Both the position numbers and the translations under genes were made by a program. The notes under the pieces were generated by a model. It saw only the letters and a program-made list of their open reading frames with translations, was not told where the DNA came from and did no database searches. This document shows, one piece after another, positions 15,912 through 23,728 of a DNA stretch of 36,458 nt. Source of the DNA: an uncultured Clostridia bacterium (GTDB taxonomy: Bacteria; Bacillota; Clostridia; Lachnospirales; Lachnospiraceae); assembly GCA_946629525.1 (NCBI GenBank), contig CAMOXU010000016.1, positions 1 to 36,458 on the forward strand, given 5' to 3'. Position 1 is the first letter of the stretch. The number at the start of each line of letters is the position of its first letter.

Positions 15912-18900
15912 ATGTTAAAAAGAATTTCCGCGGCTCTGCTGGCTGCTCTTCTCGGGCTTTCTCTTCCGGCTGCCGTATATGCGACTGCCGAAGACGCCGG
16001 TTTTGAAGACGCCGAAGAAGAGTACGAATACTATATGGAGGAGACAGGTGAGGATACCGAGATCATCCCGGTCAGAGGCTTTGAGGCCTGGAGCGAGGAG
16101 GAGGCGGACGAAATCACCGAGGGCCTTGTCGGCAGCGGGGAGCCTCTTCCGGAATCCTACAGAGCGCCTGCGATCTCGGGAATCGGGAATCAGGGGTCGA
16201 CCGGCGTGTGCTGGGCATTTTCAAGTCTCTCCTGCGCGGAGAATAATCTTATGCTCCGGGGCCTTACGGACGCAGTGAACTTCTCGGAGACGCAGCTCGT
16301 ATACGGCGTGTTCCACGGAGATGAGGATACCTATACCAGAGGAAGCGACAACAATAACTGGCATGTGTCCAAGGGAAATTACATGATGGCTGCCGCCGCG
16401 CTGGCGAACGGGTACGGAGCTGCCGATGAAGATACGTATCCCTTTGAGAACCATGATCTGGGAAATGAAGCCCGGTCAGACGACATCGCCCACATCGACC
16501 GCGTTCTCTTCCTGACAGACTGGCCGTCAGACTATTCTCTCTGGAAGACGGAGACCTGGAACTCCGTCACAGACCAGATCAAGAGCGCGGTATACACGTA
16601 CGGAAGCGTCATGGCGACCTACTATTCGGGCTCGAGGACCTATAATCAGGATCTGAATTCGAATTACAGCGGCTGGGAGGAGGGCGCTTCGAAGCCGACA
16701 GCCGATCACGCGATCACGATCGTCGGCTGGGACGATACGAAGGAGACGCAGGATTCGGAGAACCCCGGAGCATACCTCGTCATGAACAGCTGGGGAGCGG
16801 ACTGGGGCGATGCGGGCCTCTTCTGGATCGCGTACAATGACGCGTCGCTCTTAAATCCCGCTGTCTTCATTATGGAAGAAAATGCACCGGGAACCCTTCG
16901 GGATACGGATGTGTTCAGCCACACGGAGACCGGCTGGACCGGAATGTCCCTTAAGAGTGCGAAGACAGCCATTCATTCGATGAATGTCTTTCATACGGAA
17001 CATGCCGAACTGATCGACAGGATCGGCTTTTATACCAATGAGCCTGCGACGTACACGGCGGAGCTTGTCGTCGGCATGACCGAAAGTGAGCAAGGGCCGG
17101 ACCCGGAATCCGGAACGGTCGCGGCGACTGCCACGGGCTATGTTGACTGCGGCGGTTTCTACAAGGCGGACCTGTCCGAGGCGGTGACGATCGGCTCCGG
17201 ACAGATCTTTGGTGTGCGCGTGATCATCGATACAGCCAACGGTCATAAGGTGTTTTTCGAAGGACCGGACAAAAATCTGACGGGGATCTATCGAACAACG
17301 ACCGTGAGTCTGGGCGAATCCTTCTACTGGTCGGGCTCGAAATATACAGACTGCGGAATAGATGAAGATCCTTATACGAGACGAAAAAATGCATGCATCT
17401 ATGCCTACGGGAATCCGACCGACGAGCCGGAGCCCACGCCAGAACCGACGGAGGAACCGACTCCTGAACCGACAGAGGAACCGACTCCGGAACCTACACA
17501 GGAACCAACGCCCGAACCCACACAGGAGCCGACGCCTGAACCCACACAGGAGCCGACACCCGAACCCACGCCGGAGCCGGTGGGGGACATGACCGGTGTC
17601 TATACTCTTCGGGTCAGGATCGGCGGACAGAACAGAGTGCTCGATATTTCGGGCGGTTCGACGGCGAGCGGAGCCAACGCCCAGATCTACACATCGAACG
17701 GATCTGCCGCCCAGCGCTTCCTTCTGGATTATGCGGGCGACGGATATTACCGGATCGTGAATCTGCAGTCGGGCAAGGTGCTCGATGTGGCAGGCGGAAG
17801 CAAGGCGAACGGAACCAACATCTGGCAGTATGTCTGGAACGGGTCGGACGCCCAGCTCTGGTCCCTCGAGCCGAACGGGGACGGCTATTCGATCGTATCG
17901 AAGGCGTCCGGGAAGGTGCTCGATGTGGCAGGCGGATCGAACAGGGCGGGGACGAATGTCCAGCTCTATGAATCCAACAGGACGGCTGCCCAGACCTGGT
18001 ACTTCGACGCTGCGGCGGAGGATCGGCTGATCACCCGTCTTTCTGACTGTGCGTCCGCCATCGAATCCGGTAAAACCTATGTGCTGGTACCGAAGCAGAA
18101 TCCGCTCGTTGCGGTCGATGTCTACAACGGCAATATGGTCGACTGGACGCCGCTCTGGCTGTACCGCCAGAACGGGACGGAAGCCCAGAAGTTCACGCTC
18201 ACCCAGAATGACGACGGAAGCTATACATTCGTCAATCAGAAGTGTGAGCTCTCGATCGACGTGTACAACAACTCTACGGCGAACGGCGCGCAGGTCCAGC
18301 TCTATACCTGGAACGGCACGACAGCCCAGAAATGGCTCTTCAACGAGAACAGCGACGGCACTTACACGATCGTGAACAAAAACTCCGGCAAGGTCATCAC
18401 CTGCCCGAACTCTCCGGCTGAGCCGATGAACTATATCAAAATGTACGCAGGAACCAGTTCCGATACCCAGAAATTCTATCTGGTGGAGACGACAACCGAG
18501 GAGCGCCTGTACCCCGGGACCTATTATCTGGCTGCGTCCGGGAATCCGGACTACTGCATCGACATTTACAATGCGGGCAAGGCGGACGGAACCAATGCAT
18601 GGCTCTACCGCGGGAACCAGACAGCGGCCCAGCAGTTCCGTTTCGTGTACAGCGGCGACGGCTCCTACAGGATCGTGAACGTGAATTCCGGCAAAGTGCT
18701 CACCATCGCGGGAAATTCCTCCGCGGTCGGGCGGAATGTGCAGCTTGAGACCTGGAAAGGCGAGTTCGGCCAGCGCTGGAAGATCCGGCAGAATGACGGA
18801 ACAATCACGCTCGTGAGCATGCATGGCACTGTCATGGACATCTACGGCGGCAGCGTGAAGAACACGACCAACATCTGGACGTATTCGTCGAACGGGACGG

Positions 18901-18935
18901 CTGCCCAGAAGTGGATCCCGATCGAGGCCGGCTGA
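15912..18935 (+). CDS. Secreted papain-like (C1A) cysteine protease with ricin-type lectin repeats
   Basis: This 1007-residue extracellular protein begins with a clear signal peptide (MLKRISAALLAALLGLSLPA, cleavage near AYA-like VYA, 21-25). GGAGGT lies 6 bases before the chosen ATG. The peptidase domain contains NQGSTGVCWAFSS with catalytic Cys100, ADHAITIVGWDD with His266, and MNSWGADWG with Asn292. A domain of about 150 residues (roughly 330-490) follows; it resembles the beta-sandwich 'lectin-like' domain often attached to bacterial C1 proteases. A linker of PTPEPTEE/PTPEPTQE repeats (about 503-556) leads to three beta-trefoil ricin B-like domains (about 560-1005). Each trefoil has three lobes marked by variants of KVLDVAGG, IDVYNN or VMDIYGG and by QxW-like 'AAQKW'. 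It is probably a secreted protease that binds glycans. No LPxTG-type anchor is present, and no pro-region is clear beyond the acidic segment 26-80. Confidence 0.92.
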   Translation: MLKRISAALLAALLGLSLPAAVYATAEDAGFEDAEEEYEYYMEETGEDTEIIPVRGFEAWSEEEADEITEGLVGSGEPLPESYRAPAISGIGNQGSTGVCWAFSSLSCAENNLMLRGLTDAVNFSETQLVYGVFHGDEDTYTRGSDNNNWHVSKGNYMMAAAALANGYGAADEDTYPFENHDLGNEARSDDIAHIDRVLFLTDWPSDYSLWKTETWNSVTDQIKSAVYTYGSVMATYYSGSRTYNQDLNSNYSGWEEGASKPTADHAITIVGWDDTKETQDSENPGAYLVMNSWGADWGDAGLFWIAYNDASLLNPAVFIMEENAPGTLRDTDVFSHTETGWTGMSLKSAKTAIHSMNVFHTEHAELIDRIGFYTNEPATYTAELVVGMTESEQGPDPESGTVAATATGYVDCGGFYKADLSEAVTIGSGQIFGVRVIIDTANGHKVFFEGPDKNLTGIYRTTTVSLGESFYWSGSKYTDCGIDEDPYTRRKNACIYAYGNPTDEPEPTPEPTEEPTPEPTEEPTPEPTQEPTPEPTQEPTPEPTQEPTPEPTPEPVGDMTGVYTLRVRIGGQNRVLDISGGSTASGANAQIYTSNGSAAQRFLLDYAGDGYYRIVNLQSGKVLDVAGGSKANGTNIWQYVWNGSDAQLWSLEPNGDGYSIVSKASGKVLDVAGGSNRAGTNVQLYESNRTAAQTWYFDAAAEDRLITRLSDCASAIESGKTYVLVPKQNPLVAVDVYNGNMVDWTPLWLYRQNGTEAQKFTLTQNDDGSYTFVNQKCELSIDVYNNSTANGAQVQLYTWNGTTAQKWLFNENSDGTYTIVNKNSGKVITCPNSPAEPMNYIKMYAGTSSDTQKFYLVETTTEERLYPGTYYLAASGNPDYCIDIYNAGKADGTNAWLYRGNQTAAQQFRFVYSGDGSYRIVNVNSGKVLTIAGNSSAVGRNVQLETWKGEFGQRWKIRQNDGTITLVSMHGTVMDIYGGSVKNTTNIWTYSSNGTAAQKWIPIEAG

Positions 18936-18943
18936 CAGAGAAC

Positions 18944-19290
18944 GGACAGTGCGGGCTGAGGGCTCGTGCTCAGACAGGCGGCTGAGGGCATCCTGTTCTC
19001 GAGAAAACATTCGCAGTGCGGGCCGATGGCTCGTGCTCAGACAGGCGGCGGGGGCATCCTGTTCTCGAGAAAACATTCGCAGTGCGGGCCGATGGTTCGT
19101 GCTCAGACAGGCGGCGGGGGCATCCTGTTCTTGAGAAAAACATTCGCAGTGCGGGCCGATGGTTCGTGCTCAGACAGGCGGCTGAGGGCATCCTGTTCTC
19201 GAGAAAAACATTCGCAGTGCGGGTCGATGGCTCGTGCTCAGACAGGCGGCGGAAGGGTATCCTCTTCATGAGAAAAACATTCGCAGTCCG
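18944..19290 (+). repeat. Tandem array of about five ~67-bp units
   Basis: The marker G[C/T]TCGTGCTCAGACAGG recurs at 18962, 19029, 19095, 19162 and 19230, with spacings of 67, 66, 67 and 68 bases. Each unit continues with a GGCATCCTGTTCTCGAG-like block and CATTCGCAGTGCGGG. Copies differ by a few substitutions and single-base indels. Frames run through the array in all phases only because the unit lacks stops; no protein motif appears. There are no unique spacers, so it is not CRISPR. It starts just after the protease gene. Confidence 0.9.
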
Positions 19291-19434
19291 ATTGAGAAAT
19301 CGAAAAATGCTGCGCTTTTTGTGACCAGAAGTATGCGAAGAGCGACTGACGGGAACAAAAAGCGCAGATGCATTTTTTGATTTCGCAGGGGAGGACAAGT
19401 GTTTTTCGAAGAAGAGGATGCCCTCCGCCGCCCA
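19246..19434. repeat. Long imperfect inverted repeat at the end of the tandem array
   Basis: The last array unit and the sequence after it (19246-19322) are inverted and repeated at 19355-19434. The inner arms GAAATC...TGCGCTTTTTGT (19296-19322) and ACAAAAAGCGCA...GATTTC (19355-19384) differ by one substitution and a 3-base insertion. The outer arms (GGCGGCGGA-AGGGTATCCTCTTC against its inverted partner at about 19412-19434) match less well. The loop is about 32 bases. A transcript would form a long hairpin; no T-run follows. Confidence 0.75.
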
Positions 19435-19510
19435 CTTAGTCCCTGTACCCTACCCATTCCACCGCCCACTTAGTTCCTGTACCCTACCCATTCCGCTGCC
19501 CACTGAGTTT
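19428..19510. repeat. 34-bp direct repeat, about 2.4 copies, C-rich on plus strand
   Basis: Units start at 19428, 19462 and 19496 (partial), a period of exactly 34 bases. The first unit carries CCC runs spaced 7, 4 and 2 bases apart (19431-19455), so the minus strand fits the simple G3-N1-7 quadruplex pattern. The second copy has one run broken (TTCC). Confidence 0.8.
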
Positions 19511-19570
19511 TCATCCCCCCTGCCACTGCCGCACAGCGGAAAATAAAAACGCAAAAAACAAGGATTTCCC

Positions 19571-19671
19571 TTGCGGACAGCCCGCGAATATGATAATGTA
19601 ACTCTTTGTGAGAGTTTCACAGTATGATCCTTGTCTCCTGCAGCGACAGGAGGCCAAAGGCCAAAAGGAGG
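19571..19671 (+). promoter_or_regulatory. Promoter and leader of the rpsF-ssb-rpsR operon
   Basis: TTGCGG (19571-19576) and TAATGT (19594-19599), 17 bases apart, form a plausible but imperfect promoter. The leader then offers three small hairpins: ACTCT/AGAGT (19601-19615), CTCCTG/CAGGAG (19635-19652) and GGCC-AAA-GGCC (19652-19662). They end at the AAGGAGG ribosome binding site. In many bacteria this operon's leader is bound by the S6:S18 pair as feedback control; whether these hairpins are that element is inference. Confidence 0.45.
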
Positions 19672-19681
19672 AAAATAAGGC

Positions 19682-20098
19682 ATGAACAAGTACGAATTAG
19701 CAGTTGTCATCTCTGCAAAGATCGATGACGAAGCCCGTGCGGAAGTACTCGAGAGAGCAAAATCTCTGATCACCCGTTTCGGCGGCCAGATCGGCGAAAT
19801 CGAGGAGTGGGGCAAGAGAAAGCTCGCTTACGAGATCCAGAAGCAGACAGAGGCTTATTACTACTTCATCAATTTCGAAGCCGAGTCCCACACACCGGCA
19901 GAGGTTGAAGGAAGAATGAGAATCATGGATAACGTTCTTCGTTATCTCGTTGTCCGCAAGGATGAGAACGACACATTCGTGGTCACTCCCGAAAAAGCTC
20001 CGGCAGCGGCTGAGGAAGTCGCAGCAGAGGAAGCTCCGGCAGAAGACGAGACTGCAGTCGAGGAAGCTCCGGCAGCTGAAGAGGAGCCGGCAGAATAA
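19682..20098 (+). CDS. rpsF: 30S ribosomal protein S6
   Basis: S6 binds the 30S platform together with S18. The first 95 residues are a standard S6 fold (MNKYELAVVISAKIDDEAR, GGQIGEIEEWGKRKLAYEIQ, EGRMRIMDNVLRYLVVR). The last 40 residues form an Ala/Glu/Pro-rich acidic tail, making 138 residues in place of about 95. Acidic S6 tails are known in several lineages. AAGGAGG is 10 bases upstream. It is the first gene of the conserved rpsF-ssb-rpsR operon. Confidence 0.98.
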   Translation: MNKYELAVVISAKIDDEARAEVLERAKSLITRFGGQIGEIEEWGKRKLAYEIQKQTEAYYYFINFEAESHTPAEVEGRMRIMDNVLRYLVVRKDENDTFVVTPEKAPAAAEEVAAEEAPAEDETAVEEAPAAEEEPAE

Positions 20099-20149
20099 AT
20101 TGTCCCTTTTACTGATCAGTTAACGGTTCAGAAAAATGAGGTGACGAAA

Positions 20150-20635
20150 ATGAATGTAGCAATCTTAATGGGTCGTCTTACGAGAGACCCGGAAGTTCGT
20201 TATTCCACTAACGCAAGCGGGACAGCAGTTGCCAGATACAGCATCGCAGTAGACCGCAGATTCAAGCGTGACGGCCAGCCGGAGGCAGACTTCTTTGACT
20301 GCGTATCCTTCGGCAAGCAGGCTGAGTTCGTGGAGAAGTATCTGAGAAAAGGTACCAAGATCGTCGTTCAGGGACAGATTCAGAATAACAATTATCAGAA
20401 TCGTGACGGACAGACGGTCTACAGAACGCAGATCGTAGTGGATAACGTTGAGTTCGCTGAGAGCAAGGCAGCAAGCCAGCAGAATGCAGGCGCTTATACG
20501 AATTCCTATCAGGGCGCTTCGTCTGCGAGAGCGCAGGGCCCCGCGCAGCGGCAGGAAACTCCGGCAAATGATTTCATGGGCGATGGATTCATGAACATCC
20601 CGGACGGAATCGATGAGGAGCTTCCGTTTAACTAA
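20150..20635 (+). CDS. ssb: Single-stranded DNA-binding protein
   Basis: SSB coats single-stranded DNA and recruits repair and replication proteins through its C-terminal tip. The 161-residue protein starts MNVAILMGRLTRDPEVRY, has the OB-fold (ARYSIAVDRRF, DFFDCVSFGKQAEFVEKYL, GTKIVVQGQIQNNNY), a Gln/Ala-rich disordered linker, and the acidic tip DEELPFN. The ATG at 20150 has GAGGTGA 5 bases upstream; the in-frame GTG at 20141 lies inside that ribosome binding site and is less likely. It sits between the genes for S6 and S18, as is usual in Firmicutes. Confidence 0.98.
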   Translation: MNVAILMGRLTRDPEVRYSTNASGTAVARYSIAVDRRFKRDGQPEADFFDCVSFGKQAEFVEKYLRKGTKIVVQGQIQNNNYQNRDGQTVYRTQIVVDNVEFAESKAASQQNAGAYTNSYQGASSARAQGPAQRQETPANDFMGDGFMNIPDGIDEELPFN

Positions 20636-20685
20636 TTAGATGATATGTTTCCCGCCAGGCGGGGTGAATAGAAGGGAGAGCTCAA

Positions 20686-20946
20686 ATGGCTTATCAGAGA
20701 AACGGAGAAGGCGGATACAGAAGAAAACCGAGCGGATTCCGCAGAAGAAAGAAAGTCTGCGTATTCTGCGGCAAAGAAGGCGAGATCAGCTACAAGGACG
20801 TAAACAAGCTGAAGAGATACATCTCTGAGCGCGGCAAGATTCTTCCGAGAAGAATCACAGGAAACTGCGCTAAACATCAGCGCGCGCTCACACTCGCTGT
20901 CAAGAGAGCACGCCATCTCGCTATCCTTCCGTATGTTCAGGATTGA
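20686..20946 (+). CDS. rpsR: 30S ribosomal protein S18
   Basis: S18 partners with S6 on the 30S platform. The 86-residue product has a basic arginine-rich N-terminus, then [22 protein letters not shown] and the signature [16 protein letters not shown]. The Cys-x2-Cys pair with the later Cys-x2-His-type residues suggests a zinc-binding version. It is the last gene of the operon, with a terminator 42 bases after the stop. Confidence 0.98.
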   Translation: MAYQRNGEGGYRRKPSGFRRRKKVCVFCGKEGEISYKDVNKLKRYISERGKILPRRITGNCAKHQRALTLAVKRARHLAILPYVQD

Positions 20947-20987
20947 TCTGCGGAAAGTTGCAAAGGGTCTTTAAGTAAGTTATAATT

Positions 20988-21024
20988 AAAGCCGTCATTA
21001 CGCATGTAATGACGGCTTTATTCT
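20988..21024 (+). terminator. Rho-independent terminator after rpsR
   Basis: AAAGCCGTCATTAC, loop GCAT, GTAATGACGGCTTT: a perfect 14-bp stem followed by ATTCTTC. It closes the rpsF operon before gdpP. Confidence 0.95.
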
Positions 21025-21096
21025 TCAATGCGAAGTTCCCGTGACGCAAGTTCCGGGATATGTGCGGCTCTGCCGGTGTTCCCTGAAGAGAGACAT

Positions 21097-21139
21097 ATTT
21101 TGCCCGTGAATGCCTGTCGGGCACGTGCGGGTGCAAAAT
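21097..21139 (+). promoter_or_regulatory. Possible stem-loop in the gdpP leader
   Basis: ATTTTGC (21097-21103) pairs with GCAAAAT (21133-21139), and an inner GCCCG pairs with CGGGC or GTGCGGG, giving a 43-base hairpin about 60 bases before the gdpP start. There is no T-run, so it is not a simple terminator. It may be regulatory or a chance structure. Confidence 0.3.
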
Positions 21140-21199
21140 AGTCATCCGAGGTATTTTGTCAGTATACGGTACTTTGTTTCGGTAGGAGGAGCATACAGT

Positions 21200-23242
21200 A
21201 TGGATGACTTTGAAATTGGCCGGGGTGTGAAGAAACATATACAGTGGCCCCTCTTTCTCTCTGCCTGCTGGATCCCGGTAATCTTACTGCTCAACACCTT
21301 CTCGGGAAGGAAAGCAGCCGGAATCGCTGTTCTGGGCTTTATTGTGTACAGTGCTCTGGCAGTGGTCGTTTATATTCTGGAGAAGCGGAGACTGGTCAAG
21401 GAGCTGTTCTCATTTGCCACACAGTACGGACAGGTTCAGCACAGGCTGCTTCGTGAATTCGTACTTCCGTACGCACTTCTTGATATGCACGGGAATATCA
21501 TGTGGATGAATGACTCGTTTTCCGAGATCTCGGGGAAGGATAAGCTGTTCCACAAGAACATCGTGTCCGCATTTCCGGAGATCACCAATGCGAAGCTTCC
21601 CGGCCGCACAGACAAGACAGAGGTGACCGTCCGGAAGGGCGAGAACACTTACCGTGCCGCAATGCAGCAGATCGTGATGCGGGAGCTGATCGACCTGCAG
21701 GACGGCGAGCATGATCCGGAGAAAAATTCCGCGATCGCGGTCTACCTGTTCGATATCACGGAGCTGTCCGGGCTCGTCGCTGAGCGGGACAAGAACAGGA
21801 TCGTATTCGGGCAGCTCTCCCTTGACAACTACGAAGAAGCTCTGGAGAGTGTGGATGAGCTTCGGAGATCCCTGCTCCTGGCGCTTGTCGAGAGAAAGAT
21901 CAATAAGTACTTTTCTGATGTGGACGGTATCTGCAAGAAGACTGAGAAGGACAAGTACTTCTTCATGATGAAGAAGAGCGCGCTGGATGAGCTCGAGGCC
22001 AAGAAGTTCGAGCTCCTGGAAGATGTCAAGACGGTCAACGTCGGAAATGAGATCGCGATGACGATCTCGGTAGGCATCGGGTACGGATCCAATTATCTGA
22101 TGCAGAATGCGGAGTTCGCCCGCAGCGCGATCGAGCTGGCCCTCGGCCGCGGCGGCGATCAGGTCGTGATCAAGGAAGGATATAATACCCGCTACTTCGG
22201 AGGAAAGACCGAGAGCGTGGAGAAGTACACCCGCGTCAAGGCCCGTGTCAAGGCGCACGCCATGAAGGAGATCATGACCAGCAAGTCAGAGGTCTTCATC
22301 ATGGGACACAAGATCCCGGATGTGGACGCGCTCGGAGCGGCCGTCGGCATCTATCGATGTGCGAAATCAATCGAAAAACCGGCCCACATCGTTATGGACA
22401 ATCCTCCGGACGCGATCCGGCCGATGATCGATATGTTCAGGAACAGTCCGGAATACGGCGATACCATGTTCGTCACGCAGAAGGAGGCAATCGAGGCGAC
22501 CAATTCGAGCACGGTCGTCGTCGTGGTCGACACCAACAAGCCGAATTATACGGAGTGCGAGGAGCTTCTGCGAAGGACCAATATGATCGTCGTTCTGGAT
22601 CACCACCGCCAGGGAAAGGATATCATACAGAACGCCGTACTGAGCTATATCGAGCCCTATGCGTCGAGTGCCTGCGAGATGGTCGCGGAAGTCGTCCAGT
22701 ATTTTGATGACAAGCTGAAGATCCGTCCGCTGGAAGCGGACGCGATGTACGCCGGAATCATGGTGGATACCAGCAATTTCCTGACCAGAACAGGCGTCAG
22801 GACCTTCGAGGCGGCTGCTTACCTGCGCAGGAACGGAGCCGATGTCACCCGGATCCGCAAAATGTTCCGGGACAGCATGGAAGACGTCCAGGCGAAATCC
22901 CAGGCCATTGCCACTGCTGAAGTATTTGAGAACTGCTTCGCGATCTCCGAGTGCAGGAGCGAGGGGCTGAAGTCACCGACGGTCATCGCCGCGCAGGCTG
23001 CGAATGAGCTCCTGTCGGTCGTCGGCGTCAAGGCTTCCTTTGTCATGACGAACTATAACAATATGGTTTATATCAGCGCCCGCGCGATCGATGAAATCAA
23101 TGTTCAGCTGATCATGGAGAGGCTGGGCGGCGGCGGACACCTGAATATAGCGGGAGCACAGCTTCCGGACTATACCGTTCCGGATGCGATCGACCTGCTG
23201 AAGAAGACGATCGTACAGATGAAAGAAGAAGGAGATATATGA
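21200..23242 (+). CDS. gdpP: Cyclic-di-AMP phosphodiesterase GdpP
   Basis: GdpP is a membrane enzyme that hydrolyses c-di-AMP, setting its level for osmotic and wall homeostasis. The 680-residue protein has two membrane helices (about 16-32 and 38-60), a degenerate PAS domain (about 85-190), a GGDEF-like domain lacking the normal motif (about 200-330), a DHH domain (GHKIPDVDALGAAVG at 369-383, VVVVDTNK, LDHHRQG) and a DHHA1 domain ending GGGGHLNIAGAQL. The ATG at 21200 with AGGAGG 10 bases upstream is preferred over the in-frame ATG at 21110, which lies in the leader hairpin region. The stop codon overlaps the rplI start, the usual gdpP-rplI-dnaB arrangement of Firmicutes. Confidence 0.96.
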   Translation: MDDFEIGRGVKKHIQWPLFLSACWIPVILLLNTFSGRKAAGIAVLGFIVYSALAVVVYILEKRRLVKELFSFATQYGQVQHRLLREFVLPYALLDMHGNIMWMNDSFSEISGKDKLFHKNIVSAFPEITNAKLPGRTDKTEVTVRKGENTYRAAMQQIVMRELIDLQDGEHDPEKNSAIAVYLFDITELSGLVAERDKNRIVFGQLSLDNYEEALESVDELRRSLLLALVERKINKYFSDVDGICKKTEKDKYFFMMKKSALDELEAKKFELLEDVKTVNVGNEIAMTISVGIGYGSNYLMQNAEFARSAIELALGRGGDQVVIKEGYNTRYFGGKTESVEKYTRVKARVKAHAMKEIMTSKSEVFIMGHKIPDVDALGAAVGIYRCAKSIEKPAHIVMDNPPDAIRPMIDMFRNSPEYGDTMFVTQKEAIEATNSSTVVVVVDTNKPNYTECEELLRRTNMIVVLDHHRQGKDIIQNAVLSYIEPYASSACEMVAEVVQYFDDKLKIRPLEADAMYAGIMVDTSNFLTRTGVRTFEAAAYLRRNGADVTRIRKMFRDSMEDVQAKSQAIATAEVFENCFAISECRSEGLKSPTVIAAQAANELLSVVGVKASFVMTNYNNMVYISARAIDEINVQLIMERLGGGGHLNIAGAQLPDYTVPDAIDLLKKTIVQMKEEGDI

Positions 23243-23688
23243 TGAAAGTATTGTTGCTTGCAGATGTAAAGAATGTTGGAAAAAGAGATGATGTCGTCAA
23301 CGTATCCGACGGATACGCCCGCAATATGCTCTTCCCGAAGAAGCTTGCCGTCGTGGCGACACCGAAGAATATCAAGGATATCGAACAGAAGAAGAAGAGC
23401 GAGGCGAGAATTGCCGCGGAGCAGCTGAAAGAAGCGCAGGCTTTTGCCGCGGATCTTGAGAAAAAGTCCGTCACGGTCTCGATCAAAGTCGGTGCCGGCG
23501 GAAAGACCTTCGGCTCTGTCTCGACAAAGGAGATCGCGGATGCTGCAAAGCAGCAGCTCGGTGTTGAGCTCGACCGGAAGAAGATGCTCCTTGATTCTCC
23601 GCTGAGAGAGATCGGCGAGACGACCGTTCCGGTCCGGATCCATCCGCAGGTCACTGCTAATCTGAAAGTCATTGTCAAAGAGGCGTAA
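23242..23688 (+). CDS. rplI: 50S ribosomal protein L9
   Basis: L9 is the elongated protein at the base of the L1 stalk. The 148-residue protein matches throughout: KVLLLADVKNVGKRDDVVNVSDGYARNML has the standard N-terminal domain, followed by the long lysine-rich central helix and the C-terminal domain (FGSVSTKEIADAAKQQ, and PLREIGETTVPVRIHPQV). Two ATGs stand in tandem (23239, 23242); the second fits the usual start and has GGAG at 7 bases. It overlaps the gdpP stop by one base, so translation is coupled. Confidence 0.98.
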   Translation: MKVLLLADVKNVGKRDDVVNVSDGYARNMLFPKKLAVVATPKNIKDIEQKKKSEARIAAEQLKEAQAFAADLEKKSVTVSIKVGAGGKTFGSVSTKEIADAAKQQLGVELDRKKMLLDSPLREIGETTVPVRIHPQVTANLKVIVKEA

Positions 23689-23728
23689 GACAAAAGACCT
23701 CCGGACCAGGTGTTTCTAAGAGGATAGA

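Noticed and set aside
16851-19076. Very long antisense open frame (741 codons) opposite the protease gene
   Set aside because: It mirrors the codon pattern of the real gene on the plus strand, has no ribosome binding site or motif, and runs through the repeat array; high GC makes such shadows common.
18944-19290. CRISPR array
   Set aside because: The units are contiguous near-identical repeats without unique spacers, and no cas gene is present.
19296-19384. Ordinary Rho-independent terminator for the protease gene
   Set aside because: The stem is long and imperfect with a 32-base loop and no T-run directly after it, so I describe it as an inverted repeat.
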